Source: Anabaena sp. UHCC 0204 (lineage in GTDB: Bacteria > Cyanobacteriota > Cyanobacteriia > Cyanobacteriales > Nostocaceae). Taken from it: a stretch of 34,331 bases of DNA. The notes below the pieces were generated by a model, which saw only the letters and a list, made by a program, of their open reading frames with translations, made no database searches and was not told the DNA's origin. The stretch lies in contig NZ_VIKW01000019.1 of assembly GCF_009711975.1 (NCBI RefSeq), forward strand, positions 78,234 to 112,564, written 5' to 3'. The position numbers were made by a program, and so were the translations under genes. This document shows, in pieces, positions 8,112 to 16,145 of this stretch (the first letter of the stretch is position 1; every line of letters begins with the position of its first letter).

Positions 8112-8132
8112 GGGGCGGAAAACCCCCGCCCT
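8112..8132 (-). repeat. GGGGCGG hairpin repeat downstream of DAHP synthase
   Basis: A 6-bp GC-only stem (GGGCGG 8113-8118 with CCGCCC 8126-8131), extended by a G-T pair, lies about 70 bases past the DAHP synthase stop. There is no T-tract after it on the minus strand, so it is a doubtful intrinsic terminator. It looks like one of the small dispersed GC-rich hairpins of filamentous cyanobacteria. Confidence 0.45.
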
Positions 8133-8201
8133 CAATTGTATTGCATCCGACAGAGAACCGCTATAAGAGTCCCCTATCTTCTCGTTCCTTCTGTATTCAA
8201 T

Positions 8202-9245
8202 TTACTGCAATTTGGCATGAGCAGCCAAAATAATCTTTTCTGTTTCTTCCCAACTAATACATTTATCAGTTACAGAAACACCATATTTTAAATCTTCACG
8301 ATTACTTGTAATTGGTTGACTACCTTCATACAAATTCGATTCCAGCATCATCCCTACAATAGAATTATTACCATTTACTATTTGCTCAATAATATTTTCA
8401 AACACCATAGATTGTAGCCTGTAGTCTTTATTGGTATTGCCATGACTACAATCAATAACTATTCTTGGTGATAAATCAGCCGCTTTTAATTGTTCCTCAA
8501 CTAATTGAACATTCTCGGCATCAAAATTAGGCTGACTTCCACCACGTAAAATTACATGACCATGAGCATTTCCCCTAGTTTGAAATACACTCACCTGTCC
8601 CTTTTGATTAATACCCAGGAAATTATGAGGTGTTTTCGCTGACTTGAGCGCATTTACAGCAACTTGAATATTACCATCAGTGCCATTTTTAAAACCCACC
8701 GGCATAGATAAACCACTAGCCATTTCTCGGTGTGTTTGCGATTCAGTTGTCCGTGCGCCAATGGCTGACCAAGACACTAATTCACTGATATATTGAGGTA
8801 TGATTGGATCAAGTGCTTCTGTCGCAGTCGGTAATCCTAACTCCGTCAACTTTAATAATAAACTTCTAGCGACTAATATGCCTTTTTCCACATGAAAGGA
8901 ATCATCCATTTCTGGATCATTAATTAATCCTTTCCATCCTACAGTAGTTCTAGGTTTTTCAAAATAAACCCGCATAATTAACAGCAATTTATCCTGAACT
9001 TTCTCTGCCAAAACTTGCAATTTCTCAGCATATTCTATTGCTGCATGAGGATCATGGATCGAACAAGGTCCAACTACAATAAATTTGCGTCGATTTTGAA
9101 AATCTAGAATATGTTCTATTTCTTGTCTGAATTTTAAAATTGTGTTTTCAGCATTCTTAGTTAAAGGTAATTTTGCCTTCACTTCATTAGGAGTTAATAA
9201 AACATGAGAACTCTTAATGTTAGTGTTAATTAATTTGTGGATCAT
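8202..9245 (-). CDS. 3-deoxy-7-phosphoheptulonate synthase, class I (AroF/AroG/AroH type)
   Basis: Condenses phosphoenolpyruvate and erythrose-4-phosphate, the entry step of the shikimate pathway to aromatic amino acids. The 347 residues are the normal length of the class I enzyme. The visible motifs run in the expected order: IVVGPCSIHDPHAAIEYA (about 57-74), EKPRTTVGWKGLINDP with the PEP-binding KPRT, GARTTESQTHREMASG, GFKNGTDG, HGHVILRGG and DCSHGN with the metal-binding residues. Class I enzymes are feedback-controlled by Phe, Tyr or Trp, but the effector cannot be told here. On the minus strand TATAGT at 9277-9272 is a plausible -10 box about 30 bases before the ATG. It stands alone in its orientation group. 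Confidence 0.95.
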   Translation of the reverse strand: MIHKLINTNIKSSHVLLTPNEVKAKLPLTKNAENTILKFRQEIEHILDFQNRRKFIVVGPCSIHDPHAAIEYAEKLQVLAEKVQDKLLLIMRVYFEKPRTTVGWKGLINDPEMDDSFHVEKGILVARSLLLKLTELGLPTATEALDPIIPQYISELVSWSAIGARTTESQTHREMASGLSMPVGFKNGTDGNIQVAVNALKSAKTPHNFLGINQKGQVSVFQTRGNAHGHVILRGGSQPNFDAENVQLVEEQLKAADLSPRIVIDCSHGNTNKDYRLQSMVFENIIEQIVNGNNSIVGMMLESNLYEGSQPITSNREDLKYGVSVTDKCISWEETEKIILAAHAKLQ

Positions 9246-9596
9246 GGCAGAAATCTCTTTATTTATGTTATACTATAGCAGTCTTAAAATATCTGTGAAA
9301 ACGTTCTTTATTATCTCTAAGTCTCAAGTAGTTAGTTCAAAAAAACAAGTTCCACAAGTTAGATAAGACTACTATCTGCAAGGGTTGAGCTACTAATTAT
9401 ACACAGTTTTTCAGAAAAAAACAAGACCAGCTTATGTTATTTTCATCACATGAGAAATAAAAAAATAATTCAATAATATAAATTAGCAGCTAAAATAAAT
9501 CCTTAGAGGATGTTTGACAAGTTTTGGGCGAATATAATAGAGCCTACGACATAGTGCGTAGCTTGCTTCCCGAAGGTTACACTACAACACAAGCCA
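9246..9596. other. AT-rich spacer upstream of DAHP synthase
   Basis: No reading frame is supported. The left edge holds the likely DAHP synthase promoter. The right part (from about 9540) starts a run of dispersed cyanobacterial repeat fragments: a CTACG/CGTAG stem around 9544-9561, then the segment GTAGCTTGCTTCCCGAAGG, which I recognise as a common repeat in Nostoc-type intergenic DNA. Confidence 0.45.
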
Positions 9597-9613
9597 AGTC
9601 CACGTAGTGGACT
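9597..9613. repeat. Short hairpin repeat AGTCCAC-GTA-GTGGACT
   Basis: A perfect 7-bp inverted repeat with a 3-base loop. Its stem sequence is the same as the first stem of the repeat copy at 32473-32490, so it is probably a partial member of the same dispersed family. Confidence 0.7.
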
Positions 9614-9633
9614 AATGAAAAATCAAGGTTTTG

Positions 9634-9687
9634 AAACCCACGGAGGTGGGTTTTGTCTGTGTAGCCGCGACTTCTAGTCGCCAGAGC
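9634..9687 (+). repeat. Two-stem dispersed hairpin repeat, copy 1
   Basis: The first stem is AAACCCAC (9634-9641) with GTGGGTTT (9646-9653) and loop GGAG. The second stem is GCGACT (9667-9672) with AGTCGC (9676-9681). Between them is TTGTCTGTGTAGCC. An inverted copy at 32444-32490 keeps the spacer and loop but changes both stems by compensatory pairs. It sits downstream of the DUF1823 gene's stop on the opposite strand and may end that transcript. Confidence 0.8.
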
Positions 9688-9708
9688 TAATTGCTATATT
9701 TAGCAAAT

Positions 9709-10086
9709 CTACTCAATTTTGCCAGTAGTCATTAACATATAACTTAATAACCAATTTGCTGACGTTGCTCTGCGAGTTTGTCGAGGACCAAATTCACCAA
9801 TTTTATAACCTTTAAAACCAAGCTTTTCTTTGAGTAGCTGTTTATTTTCTTGAGGAATAGAACGAGTTAATTTCATAATTGCTGGACGAGAATCAAGAAA
9901 ATCTGGTGGTTGTGGATATTCATCTCGCCATGTTGGAACTACTTGACTATTATCCCATGTTTCTGTCGTGGAATCATAGCGATAGCCTAAGTAATACCAT
10001 AGTAATTGTTTAACAGTAGAATCATCAATTGTATCATTAATGATTGCCCAAATTGTTTCTGTATTCAGCGGTGGCAGGTTAGGCAT
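9709..10086 (-). CDS. DUF1823 family protein
   Basis: A 125-residue soluble protein of the cyanobacterial and plastid-related DUF1823 family, with no known function. The recognisable blocks are LPPLNTETIWAIINDTIDD at the start, LLWYYLGYRYD, WRDEYPQPPDF and LKEKLGFKGYKIGEFGPRQ near the C-terminus. The frame extends upstream to 10140, but the family's conserved N-terminus begins at the ATG at 10086. Neither start has a clear Shine-Dalgarno sequence, so the 143-residue form is possible. It lies 101 bases after the hydrolase gene on the same strand. Confidence 0.8.
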   Translation of the reverse strand: MPNLPPLNTETIWAIINDTIDDSTVKQLLWYYLGYRYDSTTETWDNSQVVPTWRDEYPQPPDFLDSRPAIMKLTRSIPQENKQLLKEKLGFKGYKIGEFGPRQTRRATSANWLLSYMLMTTGKIE

Positions 10087-10187
10087 AATTTTGAAGAAAT
10101 AGGGGACAGAGAATAGGCGATAGGTAAGAATTTTAATCATTACCCATCACCAATTACTAGCCTTTGCAGATATAATCAGACAAAATA

Positions 10188-10976
10188 TTACTTACCAAAT
10201 ATTTCTGTAAAAAACTGTCTCATAGCTTGCCAAGAACGCCGATCTGCAATTGAATTATAAACAGCACCTTTGGGATTATTTTTTGCTTCTGGATTGGTGA
10301 AAGAATGAAGTACACCACCATAGGATATTAATTGCCAATCTACATTACCTATACGCATTTCTCTTTCAAAAGCTTGAACTTGCTGTTCTGGTACAAAGGG
10401 ATCATCTGCACCATGTAATACCAATACTTTAGTTTTAATATTTTTAGCATCACTTGGATCAGGCGTATCGAGATTACCATGAAAACTGACTACACCAGCA
10501 ATATTGACACCACTCCGAGCTAATTCCAAAACTGTACCACCACCGAAGCAGTAACCAATAGCAGCAATACGTTTAGAATCGGTTAAGGGATGCTTTTGTA
10601 AAACTTGTAAACCTGCTTTTGCTCGTTCGCGTAGTAATTTTCGATCTTGACGATAAATAGTTGCTTGTTTACCTGATTCTTCAGAGGTTTTTGGCCTAAT
10701 TCCTTTGCCATAAATATCCGCCGCAAAAGCAACATAGCCTAATTTAGCTAACTCTTTAGTCCGTTTTTTGGCATAAGACTGTAAACCATTCCATTCATGA
10801 ACAACCAATACACCAGGACGCTTTACTTTAATCGCATCATCATAAGCAAGATATCCTTCTAAAATAGTATTTCCTTGCTTATACTCAATTGTTCTAGTTC
10901 TAATGGCTGCTAGTACATCCGTGGCACTTAACAAAACTACCGCAGGTGTCAGCAAAACAGAAAGTAAAAATTTCAT
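10188..10976 (-). CDS. Exported dienelactone hydrolase family protein
   Basis: A 262-residue alpha/beta-hydrolase with an N-terminal signal peptide (hydrophobic stretch 3-18, likely cleavage after VLAA near 24), so it should act in the periplasm. The catalytic triad typical of dienelactone hydrolases is visible: Cys143 in GYCFGGG, Asp191 or 192 in HGADDPF and His224 in GVLHSFT. The conserved glutamate of the HEWNG motif (E61) is also present. The natural substrate of the exported cyanobacterial members is unknown; esters or lactones are likely. A DUF1823 gene follows on the same strand. Confidence 0.92.
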   Translation of the reverse strand: MKFLLSVLLTPAVVLLSATDVLAAIRTRTIEYKQGNTILEGYLAYDDAIKVKRPGVLVVHEWNGLQSYAKKRTKELAKLGYVAFAADIYGKGIRPKTSEESGKQATIYRQDRKLLRERAKAGLQVLQKHPLTDSKRIAAIGYCFGGGTVLELARSGVNIAGVVSFHGNLDTPDPSDAKNIKTKVLVLHGADDPFVPEQQVQAFEREMRIGNVDWQLISYGGVLHSFTNPEAKNNPKGAVYNSIADRRSWQAMRQFFTEIFGK

Positions 10977-11100
10977 AACTTTATGAAGTTGTCAAAATTG
11001 ATTATGGTGAATTATCACCATAAAACCTGACAAATTAAAAGTAATTGCTTTAAAAAGAATTGCTACAATTTTTCTTTTACCTTCTACTTTCCCATTCTAG

Positions 11101-11207
11101 CAACAGACATCTGGTGAAAAAAATGTAGAGCCGAGAATCCCTACATCAGGAATGTCTCTACAAGGGTTCTAGAATACGCATATTTAATTTCTACCAGATG
11201 TCTATTG
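11101..11207. mobile_element. MITE-like element with ~15-bp terminal inverted repeats
   Basis: The arms are CAACAGACATCTGGT (11101-11115) and ACCAGATGTCTATTG (11193-11207), which match at 14 of 15 positions. The pairing continues inward through GAAA/TTTC with one bulge. A second inner inverted repeat is TGTAGAG (11124-11130) with CTCTACA (11156-11162). At 107 bp and with no coding content it fits a miniature inverted-repeat element. TA lies one base outside the left arm (TAG) and directly outside the right arm, so a TA target duplication of the IS630/Tc1 kind is possible but not clean. Confidence 0.5.
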
Positions 11208-11404
11208 TAAAATTTTGTCGCAACAGGACATGATTAATTTTTTGTTTACTTAAGTTTTGTCTCAATCTAGTTTTCCTAAATCGCAACTCACTTAAATGGG
11301 ACTACTCACTCAACTAATTTAGTTAAGTTTTTACGTTGTTTAGTTATACTCAGTTTTTGACTTATGCTGATCATATCACATAGAGTACCTGGAAGATGTT
11401 TTTA

Positions 11405-11455
11405 ACCAAGAAAGAACGGGGTGACTTTAGTCACCCGTATCTCTGGTAACTTGGT
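11405..11455. repeat. Nested palindrome upstream of oligopeptidase gene
   Basis: The outer stem is ACCAAG (11405-11410) with CTTGGT (11450-11455). The inner stem is GGGTGAC (11419-11425) with GTCACCC (11430-11436). It ends 94 bases before the start codon. It could be an operator, a leader hairpin or another dispersed repeat. Confidence 0.55.
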
Positions 11456-11549
11456 CATCAGGAGACTGAGTTTTACGCTTACTAAGTAACTCTATAAAGA
11501 AAAATCAATCATTGTTCCCACTTAATTCATCGGCTACTAACTCACTACC

Positions 11550-13655
11550 ATGCGTGCAACTGCTACTATTTCTCAGAATCCTCTACTTCAAAGTTGTGGT
11601 TTACCCCTATTTGCGGATATTAAACCGGAGCAAGTCGAACCAGCTTTTAGCCATCTGTTAGCAGAACTTGAAAAGCAGTTAGTTGGCTTAGAGGCAAATA
11701 TAGAGCCTACTTGGAGCGGCTTAGTAGAACCTCTGGAAAAACTGACAGAAAGGCTAAATTGGAGTTGGGGGATACTAAATCATTTAATGGGTGTAAAAAA
11801 TAGTTTAGAACTACGTACGGCCTATGAAAAAATCCAGCCGCAAGTAGTACAATTTACGAATACCCTGGGTCAGAGTAAACCCATTTATAATGCTTTTAAA
11901 GCAATTCGGAATAGTCCTACGTGGGAAACTTTAGAGTCTGCCCAACAGCGGATTATCAAAGCTGCCATTAGGGATGCAGAATTGTCTGGTGTTGGTTTAG
12001 AAGGAGAAAACAGAGAGCGTTTTAATGCTATCCAGATGGAATTAGCAGAACTGGCAACTAGATTTGCTAATCACGTTCTAGATGCGACTAAAGGCTTTAT
12101 TTTAGTTCTCACTACCCCACAAGATATTGATGGCTTACCGAGTAGCTTGTTGAGTCTCGCAGCCCAAGCTGCGCGTGCTGCTGGAGAAGAAAATGCTACG
12201 CCAGAACATGGTCCTTGGCATATTACCTTAGATTTTCCCAGCTATTTCCCCTTCATGCAACACAGCACTCGGCGGGATTTACGGGAAAATCTTTATAAAG
12301 CTTATATAACCCGTGCATCTTCTGGGGAATTAGATAATAATCCGTTGATTACCCGCATTTTGGAGTTAAGGCAGGAACTAGCTCAATTAATTGGCTTTGA
12401 AAGTTTTGCTGAACTCAGTTTAGCTAGTAAAATGGCCAAGGATGTTCCCTCTGTAGAGAAGCTCTTAGAAGAACTCCGTCAAGCTAGTTATAATGCGGCT
12501 GTCAAGGATTTACAGAAGTTGACTGCTTTTGCTAAAGCGAAGGGAGCAGTAGAAGCTGAAAACCTGCAACATTGGGATATTAGCTTTTGGGCTGAACGTC
12601 AACGGGAAGAAAAATTTGCCTTTACATCTGAAGAGTTACGTCCTTATTTCCCTTTACCTCAAGTGCTAGATGGGTTATTTGGGTTGGTGAAAAGGCTTTT
12701 TGGTGTAACGGTGACTCCTGCCGATGGCCAAGCCCCAATATGGCATGAGGATGTCCGTTATTTTCAAATTGCGAATAAGCATGGTGAACCCATTGCCTAT
12801 TTTTACTTAGATGCTTATAGTCGTCCCGCAGAAAAACGGGGTGGTGCTTGGATGGATGCTTGCATTCATCGTCGCAAAGTCACAGAAAATGGTGTGACTA
12901 CTGTTCGTTTACCTGTGGCTTATTTGATTTGTAACCAAACTCCTCCTGTGGATGGTAATCCTAGTTTGATGGCTTTTGATGAAGTTGAAACCTTGTTCCA
13001 TGAATTTGGGCATGGCTTACATCATATGCTTACTAAGGTGGATTATCTGGGAGCAGCAGGTATTAATAATGTCGAGTGGGATGCAGTAGAATTACCAAGC
13101 CAGTTTATGGAAAATTGGTGTTATGACCGCCAAACTTTGTTTGGGATGGCGAAACATTATGAAACAGGTGAGGCATTACCGGAGCATTATTACCAAAAAT
13201 TGTTGGCAGCACGTAATTACATGAGCGGTTCAACGATGTTGCGGCAACTTGATTTTAGTAGTGTTGATTTGGAACTGCACTACCGCTATTGTCCAAATAG
13301 TGAGGAAACGGTGACAGATGTGCGTCACCGGATTGCTAAGTTGACGACTGTGTTACCACCATTACCAGAGGATGCGTTTTTGTGTGCTTTTGGGCATATT
13401 TTTGAAGGTGGTTATGCAGCAGGTTATTATAGCTATAAGTGGGCTGAAGTTCTGAGTGCTGATGCTTTCGCTGCTTTTGAAGAAGCGGGGTTAGAAGATG
13501 AAGCTGCAATCCAGGCTATTGGTAGACGCTACCGAGATACGGTGTTAGCACTAGGTGGCAGTCAGCATCCAATGGATGTCTTTAAAACCTTCCGGGGACG
13601 AGAACCCAGTACCAAGGCTTTACTCAAGCACAATGGGCTGCTGGCTGCTGTGTAA
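11550..13655 (+). CDS. prlC: M3-family zinc oligopeptidase (oligopeptidase A)
   Basis: A 701-residue cytoplasmic metallopeptidase that degrades short peptides left by the larger proteases and, in some bacteria, cleaved signal peptides. The long helical N-terminal part is followed by the zinc site HEFGH at residues 484-488 (context LFHEFGHGLHH) and the third ligand E514 in AVELPSQFMENW. The C-terminal signature HIFEGGYAAGYYSYKWAEVLSADAF is complete. Length and order match E. coli PrlC/OpdA. The ATG at 11550 lacks an evident ribosome binding site. The gene is monocistronic; its neighbour converges on it. Confidence 0.95.
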   Translation: MRATATISQNPLLQSCGLPLFADIKPEQVEPAFSHLLAELEKQLVGLEANIEPTWSGLVEPLEKLTERLNWSWGILNHLMGVKNSLELRTAYEKIQPQVVQFTNTLGQSKPIYNAFKAIRNSPTWETLESAQQRIIKAAIRDAELSGVGLEGENRERFNAIQMELAELATRFANHVLDATKGFILVLTTPQDIDGLPSSLLSLAAQAARAAGEENATPEHGPWHITLDFPSYFPFMQHSTRRDLRENLYKAYITRASSGELDNNPLITRILELRQELAQLIGFESFAELSLASKMAKDVPSVEKLLEELRQASYNAAVKDLQKLTAFAKAKGAVEAENLQHWDISFWAERQREEKFAFTSEELRPYFPLPQVLDGLFGLVKRLFGVTVTPADGQAPIWHEDVRYFQIANKHGEPIAYFYLDAYSRPAEKRGGAWMDACIHRRKVTENGVTTVRLPVAYLICNQTPPVDGNPSLMAFDEVETLFHEFGHGLHHMLTKVDYLGAAGINNVEWDAVELPSQFMENWCYDRQTLFGMAKHYETGEALPEHYYQKLLAARNYMSGSTMLRQLDFSSVDLELHYRYCPNSEETVTDVRHRIAKLTTVLPPLPEDAFLCAFGHIFEGGYAAGYYSYKWAEVLSADAFAAFEEAGLEDEAAIQAIGRRYRDTVLALGGSQHPMDVFKTFRGREPSTKALLKHNGLLAAV

Positions 13656-13769
13656 GTTGGCAATTGGCACAGGGGATGAGGGGGAAACAATTCAAAATAG
13701 TGCCGACTGTGGGCTACTTGCCAACAAGATTCAAAAAACTCTTACCTCTTGCCTATTGCCTCGGTAAAT

Positions 13770-14027
13770 TTACATGACAACTTCTTCACGTTGGCAATCA
13801 AAGAAAAGATCAAAAACTGTATCAGGAATTAGTTGACGGATGTGCTGAATATAACCTTCTGCATCAGAACGACTGCGAAACCGAGCAACAATTACTTTTT
13901 CTTGTTCGGTAACGACACGGGCTACAGCCCAACCATTCAGCCTTTTTCTGTAGGTGTTAGCTTCAATTTCCGCAGGCATAACTTGATTTTCTGAATTGGT
14001 ATTTTTGTAATCCGTATTTTGTGGCAT
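13770..14027 (-). CDS. Small uncharacterised protein (85 aa)
   Basis: I do not recognise this family with certainty. The protein has a polar N-terminal tail of about 20 residues. A compact domain follows (GWAVARVVTEQEKVIVARFRSRSDAEGYIQHIRQLIPD), with a predicted beta-beta-alpha pattern that resembles small SPOR- or DUF-type domains reading 'A-x-F-x-S-R-S-D-A-E'. A second in-frame ATG at codon 17 (MPAEIEANTYRK) could be the real start. No signal peptide or membrane segment is present. It converges with prlC. Confidence 0.65.
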   Translation of the reverse strand: MPQNTDYKNTNSENQVMPAEIEANTYRKRLNGWAVARVVTEQEKVIVARFRSRSDAEGYIQHIRQLIPDTVFDLFFDCQREEVVM

Positions 14028-14461
14028 GATTATTTTATGCGTATGAACTTGAGTGAAGGGCGTTGGTATGTCTCTTAGCCAAAGATGTACTAGCGCCTTT
14101 TATTAATGATGCCACCTTGTTATTACATATTTTCAAAATTGTCAATACTTGGTGCAACAACTTATCTTTTGAAAATCTTTAGTTTTATTTAATGCCAACG
14201 AATATGTACTGACTTATTCAGTATTTAAACATACAAATAAACAAGAAATTAGTATAAACTATACTCACTACTGTGCAATTGTGAAAAGGAAAAGATCAAA
14301 CCTTTAATCTTTCTCTAAACCAATTTACAGCTTTCAGATTCTGAACCGACAAGTATTGAAACTATACCAATTTTCATTTATTTGTAATTCTGGACTATAA
14401 AAGATTTACGAATGTTGCCATAGTTTTTCAGTGTAATTTGAGATAATTTTGCCAAATAAAA
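14028..14461. other. AT-rich divergent intergenic region
   Basis: About 430 bases between the small minus-strand gene and the ATP-grasp gene, strongly AT-rich. I see no gene, no clear repeat and no convincing promoter pair. Confidence 0.5.
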
Positions 14462-15460
14462 ATGTTAATAACATCAATCATCCAAAAAGTAGCATTGCAA
14501 ATAGGGGCTGTAGTTTTAGTTGAACCAGAATATGGTTTTGTAGGACATATTACGTTTAAAAATGGTAAAAAGTCAGTTTTTAGTTATGCAAAATTTAATA
14601 TTAACGGTTTTGCTTCAGCAGAGTTAGCAAAAGATAAAGCTTATGCTAATTTTTTCCTGAAGCAGTTTGGATATAGGGTAACAGAGGGAAATACATTTTT
14701 TAGTGATAAGTTATGTGCTAAATTAGCCAAGCCGAGAAATATTGATGATGGATTTAATTATGCTCAAAAATTAGGATTTCCTGTAATTGTTAAACCATTA
14801 AATCTTAGTCAAGGAATCTTGGTGACTAAGGTATATAATCAGACAGAATATTATGATGTAGCTCATAAAATATTGCAAATTAAATCAGGATTGATTGTTG
14901 AGAAATTTTACAATGGTAATGACTATAGAATTGTTGTTTTAGATAATGAAGTGATTGCTGCTTATCAAAGAATTCCCTTGTCTGTTGTTGGTAATGGTAA
15001 ATCTAGTATTTGGGAATTGCTACAACAAAAGCAGGAAAGATTTTTGAATATGGGTAGGAAAAGTGGGATTAAGTTTGATGATTTCCGCATTCCCCAAAAA
15101 TTACAAACACAAAATCTTGATGGGGATAGTGTTATCCCTAATGGTGATATCGTCTACCTCTTGGATAGTGCTAATTTATCCAGTGGAGGTGAAGCAGTGG
15201 ATTTTTCTGAAAGTATCCATCCTGACTTTCAACAATTAGCAATTAATATTACTAAAGATATAGGATTGAGATTGGCTGGAGTGGATATCCTCACTCATGA
15301 TATCACTATGCCAATGGTAGATTATACCTTAATTGAAGTAAATGGTTCTCCTGGTTTATCTCACTATGCTGCTAGTGGTGAGATAGCAGCAAAAAGGGTG
15401 GAAGGATTGTATGCAAAAATTCTTAAAGCATTGGAAAACGATAGTGTTGGTGGTATTTAA
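14462..15460 (+). CDS. Stand-alone ATP-grasp ligase, cyanophycin-synthetase-like
   Basis: A 332-residue enzyme with an ATP-grasp fold resembling the ATP-grasp module of cyanophycin synthetase (CphA) and RimK/glutathione-synthetase relatives, which join an amino acid or peptide carboxylate to an amine through an acyl phosphate. Visible are GFVGHITFKNGK near 25-36, AKDKAYANFFL at 56-66, the ATP-binding lysine K111 in FPVIVKPLNLSQG, VEKFYNGNDYRIVVL at 146-160, VVGNGKSSIWELL, DSANLSSGGEAVD and the metal-binding EVNGSPG (E292, N294). The Mur-ligase half and the rest of the CphA N-terminal domain are missing, so it is not a cyanophycin synthetase. The substrate is unknown. No RiPP precursor was seen nearby. 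The codon use and AT content are slightly more AT-rich than the neighbours. Confidence 0.82.
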   Translation: MLITSIIQKVALQIGAVVLVEPEYGFVGHITFKNGKKSVFSYAKFNINGFASAELAKDKAYANFFLKQFGYRVTEGNTFFSDKLCAKLAKPRNIDDGFNYAQKLGFPVIVKPLNLSQGILVTKVYNQTEYYDVAHKILQIKSGLIVEKFYNGNDYRIVVLDNEVIAAYQRIPLSVVGNGKSSIWELLQQKQERFLNMGRKSGIKFDDFRIPQKLQTQNLDGDSVIPNGDIVYLLDSANLSSGGEAVDFSESIHPDFQQLAINITKDIGLRLAGVDILTHDITMPMVDYTLIEVNGSPGLSHYAASGEIAAKRVEGLYAKILKALENDSVGGI

Positions 15461-15463
15461 GAG

Positions 15464-15817
15464 TTACAAATTTTTCCCTAGTAGTGATTCCAGTTCCCCT
15501 GATAAATAGTTCATATCTGCTACTCTGGCTACAAGTAAACTATCATTGCCGGCATCTTGTAACCGAGATTTCCAATAGTTAATACTTTCAGCATTATTCA
15601 TCCAAAACTCAATTACTGTATCTACGACTTGATCTAAGTTCCAACCCCATTTGACAGGAACTGGTTCTATAGATGCTAGGAACGCATCTAATGTGCAAGT
15701 ATGAGTTCCTAAATATTCTATTCCTTGATGTTGTGGTTGAACTAAACTCTGTTGTTGGTGGTTAAAAAAATGCAATACAGGAGACACACCTATCAAATTG
15801 AAGCTGTATTTAATCAT
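15464..15817 (-). CDS. Uncharacterised 117-residue protein behind a CIRCE operator
   Basis: I do not recognise this protein. The start is the ATG at 15817, supported by a perfect AGGAGG at 15829-15824 six bases upstream. The frame stays open to a TTG at 15967 inside the CIRCE element, which I reject as the start. The product is soluble and mixed alpha/beta, with no signal peptide. It has an aromatic N-terminal part (MIKYSFNLIGVSPVLHFFNH), a Gln/His stretch and a helical acidic C-terminal half. Its stop lies three bases from the ATP-grasp stop, tail to tail. The upstream HrcA operator suggests heat-shock control. An 8-codon frame (15840-15814) ends with a TGA overlapping the start codon as ATGA. 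Confidence 0.65.
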   Translation of the reverse strand: MIKYSFNLIGVSPVLHFFNHQQQSLVQPQHQGIEYLGTHTCTLDAFLASIEPVPVKWGWNLDQVVDTVIEFWMNNAESINYWKSRLQDAGNDSLLVARVADMNYLSGELESLLGKNL

Positions 15818-15956
15818 TCTAGTCCTCCTAATGAATTCATCAATTGCCGTGAAACCTGAGTTTTTGGCAAAAAAACTATTGAGGAAAAGTCCGTTAACTC
15901 CATCTATAAAAGTAGAATTTCTGCCTACTACATCAGTTTCCAAATTAATTGAATAA

Positions 15957-15983
15957 CTAGCACTCAAGCCTTGTGAGTGCTAA
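15957..15983 (-). promoter_or_regulatory. CIRCE element (HrcA operator)
   Basis: CTAGCACTC, nine bases, then GAGTGCTAA. This matches the CIRCE consensus TTAGCACTC-N9-GAGTGCTAA at 17 of 18 arm positions. On the minus strand a TACAAT -10-like box lies at 16007-16002, which would place the transcription start about ten bases before the operator and leave a leader of roughly 180 nt before the ATG at 15817. CIRCE normally controls groESL and a few other chaperone genes; none is in the window. Confidence 0.88.
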
Positions 15984-16092
15984 TTTCTATTTGGTTGTTA
16001 CATTGTATTATTAAACAATATATGGCATTAATTCCAGGATGTAAATGATTTTTAATATTCTGCCAGCAAGAATAAATTTTTTAAAAGATTTA

Positions 16093-16119
16093 GGAAAAGG
16101 AAATCAGCGATTCCTTTCC
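16093..16119 (-). terminator. Possible terminator of the surface-protein operon
   Basis: An imperfect hairpin (GGAAA-AGGAAATC with GATTCCTTTCC) lies 27 bases beyond the stop of the last operon gene. On the minus strand it is followed by CTAAATCTTTTAAAAAATTT. The stem has bulges, so strength is uncertain. Confidence 0.4.
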
Positions 16120-16145
16120 CAATTTCTGCAAAAAGTCTATTACAC

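Larger units (their letters stand above)
10977..11549. other. Divergent hydrolase/oligopeptidase intergenic region
   Basis: About 570 bases without a credible gene. It contains the two separately listed elements (a MITE-like inverted repeat at 11101-11207 and a nested palindrome at 11405-11455) and, between and after them, AT-rich DNA that must carry the oligopeptidase promoter. I could not assign promoter boxes with confidence. Confidence 0.5.

Noticed and set aside
8051-8291. Small plus-strand frames downstream of the DAHP synthase gene
   Set aside because: They run across a GC-rich hairpin repeat and into the DAHP synthase 3' end, with no recognisable protein character.
13555-13767. 70-codon plus-strand frame at the end of the oligopeptidase gene
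   Set aside because: It overlaps the conserved prlC C-terminus in another frame and then continues into non-coding spacer.
15818-15967. N-terminal extension of the CIRCE-linked gene to a TTG at 15967
   Set aside because: The TTG lies inside the CIRCE operator and has no ribosome binding site, whereas the ATG at 15817 has a perfect AGGAGG.
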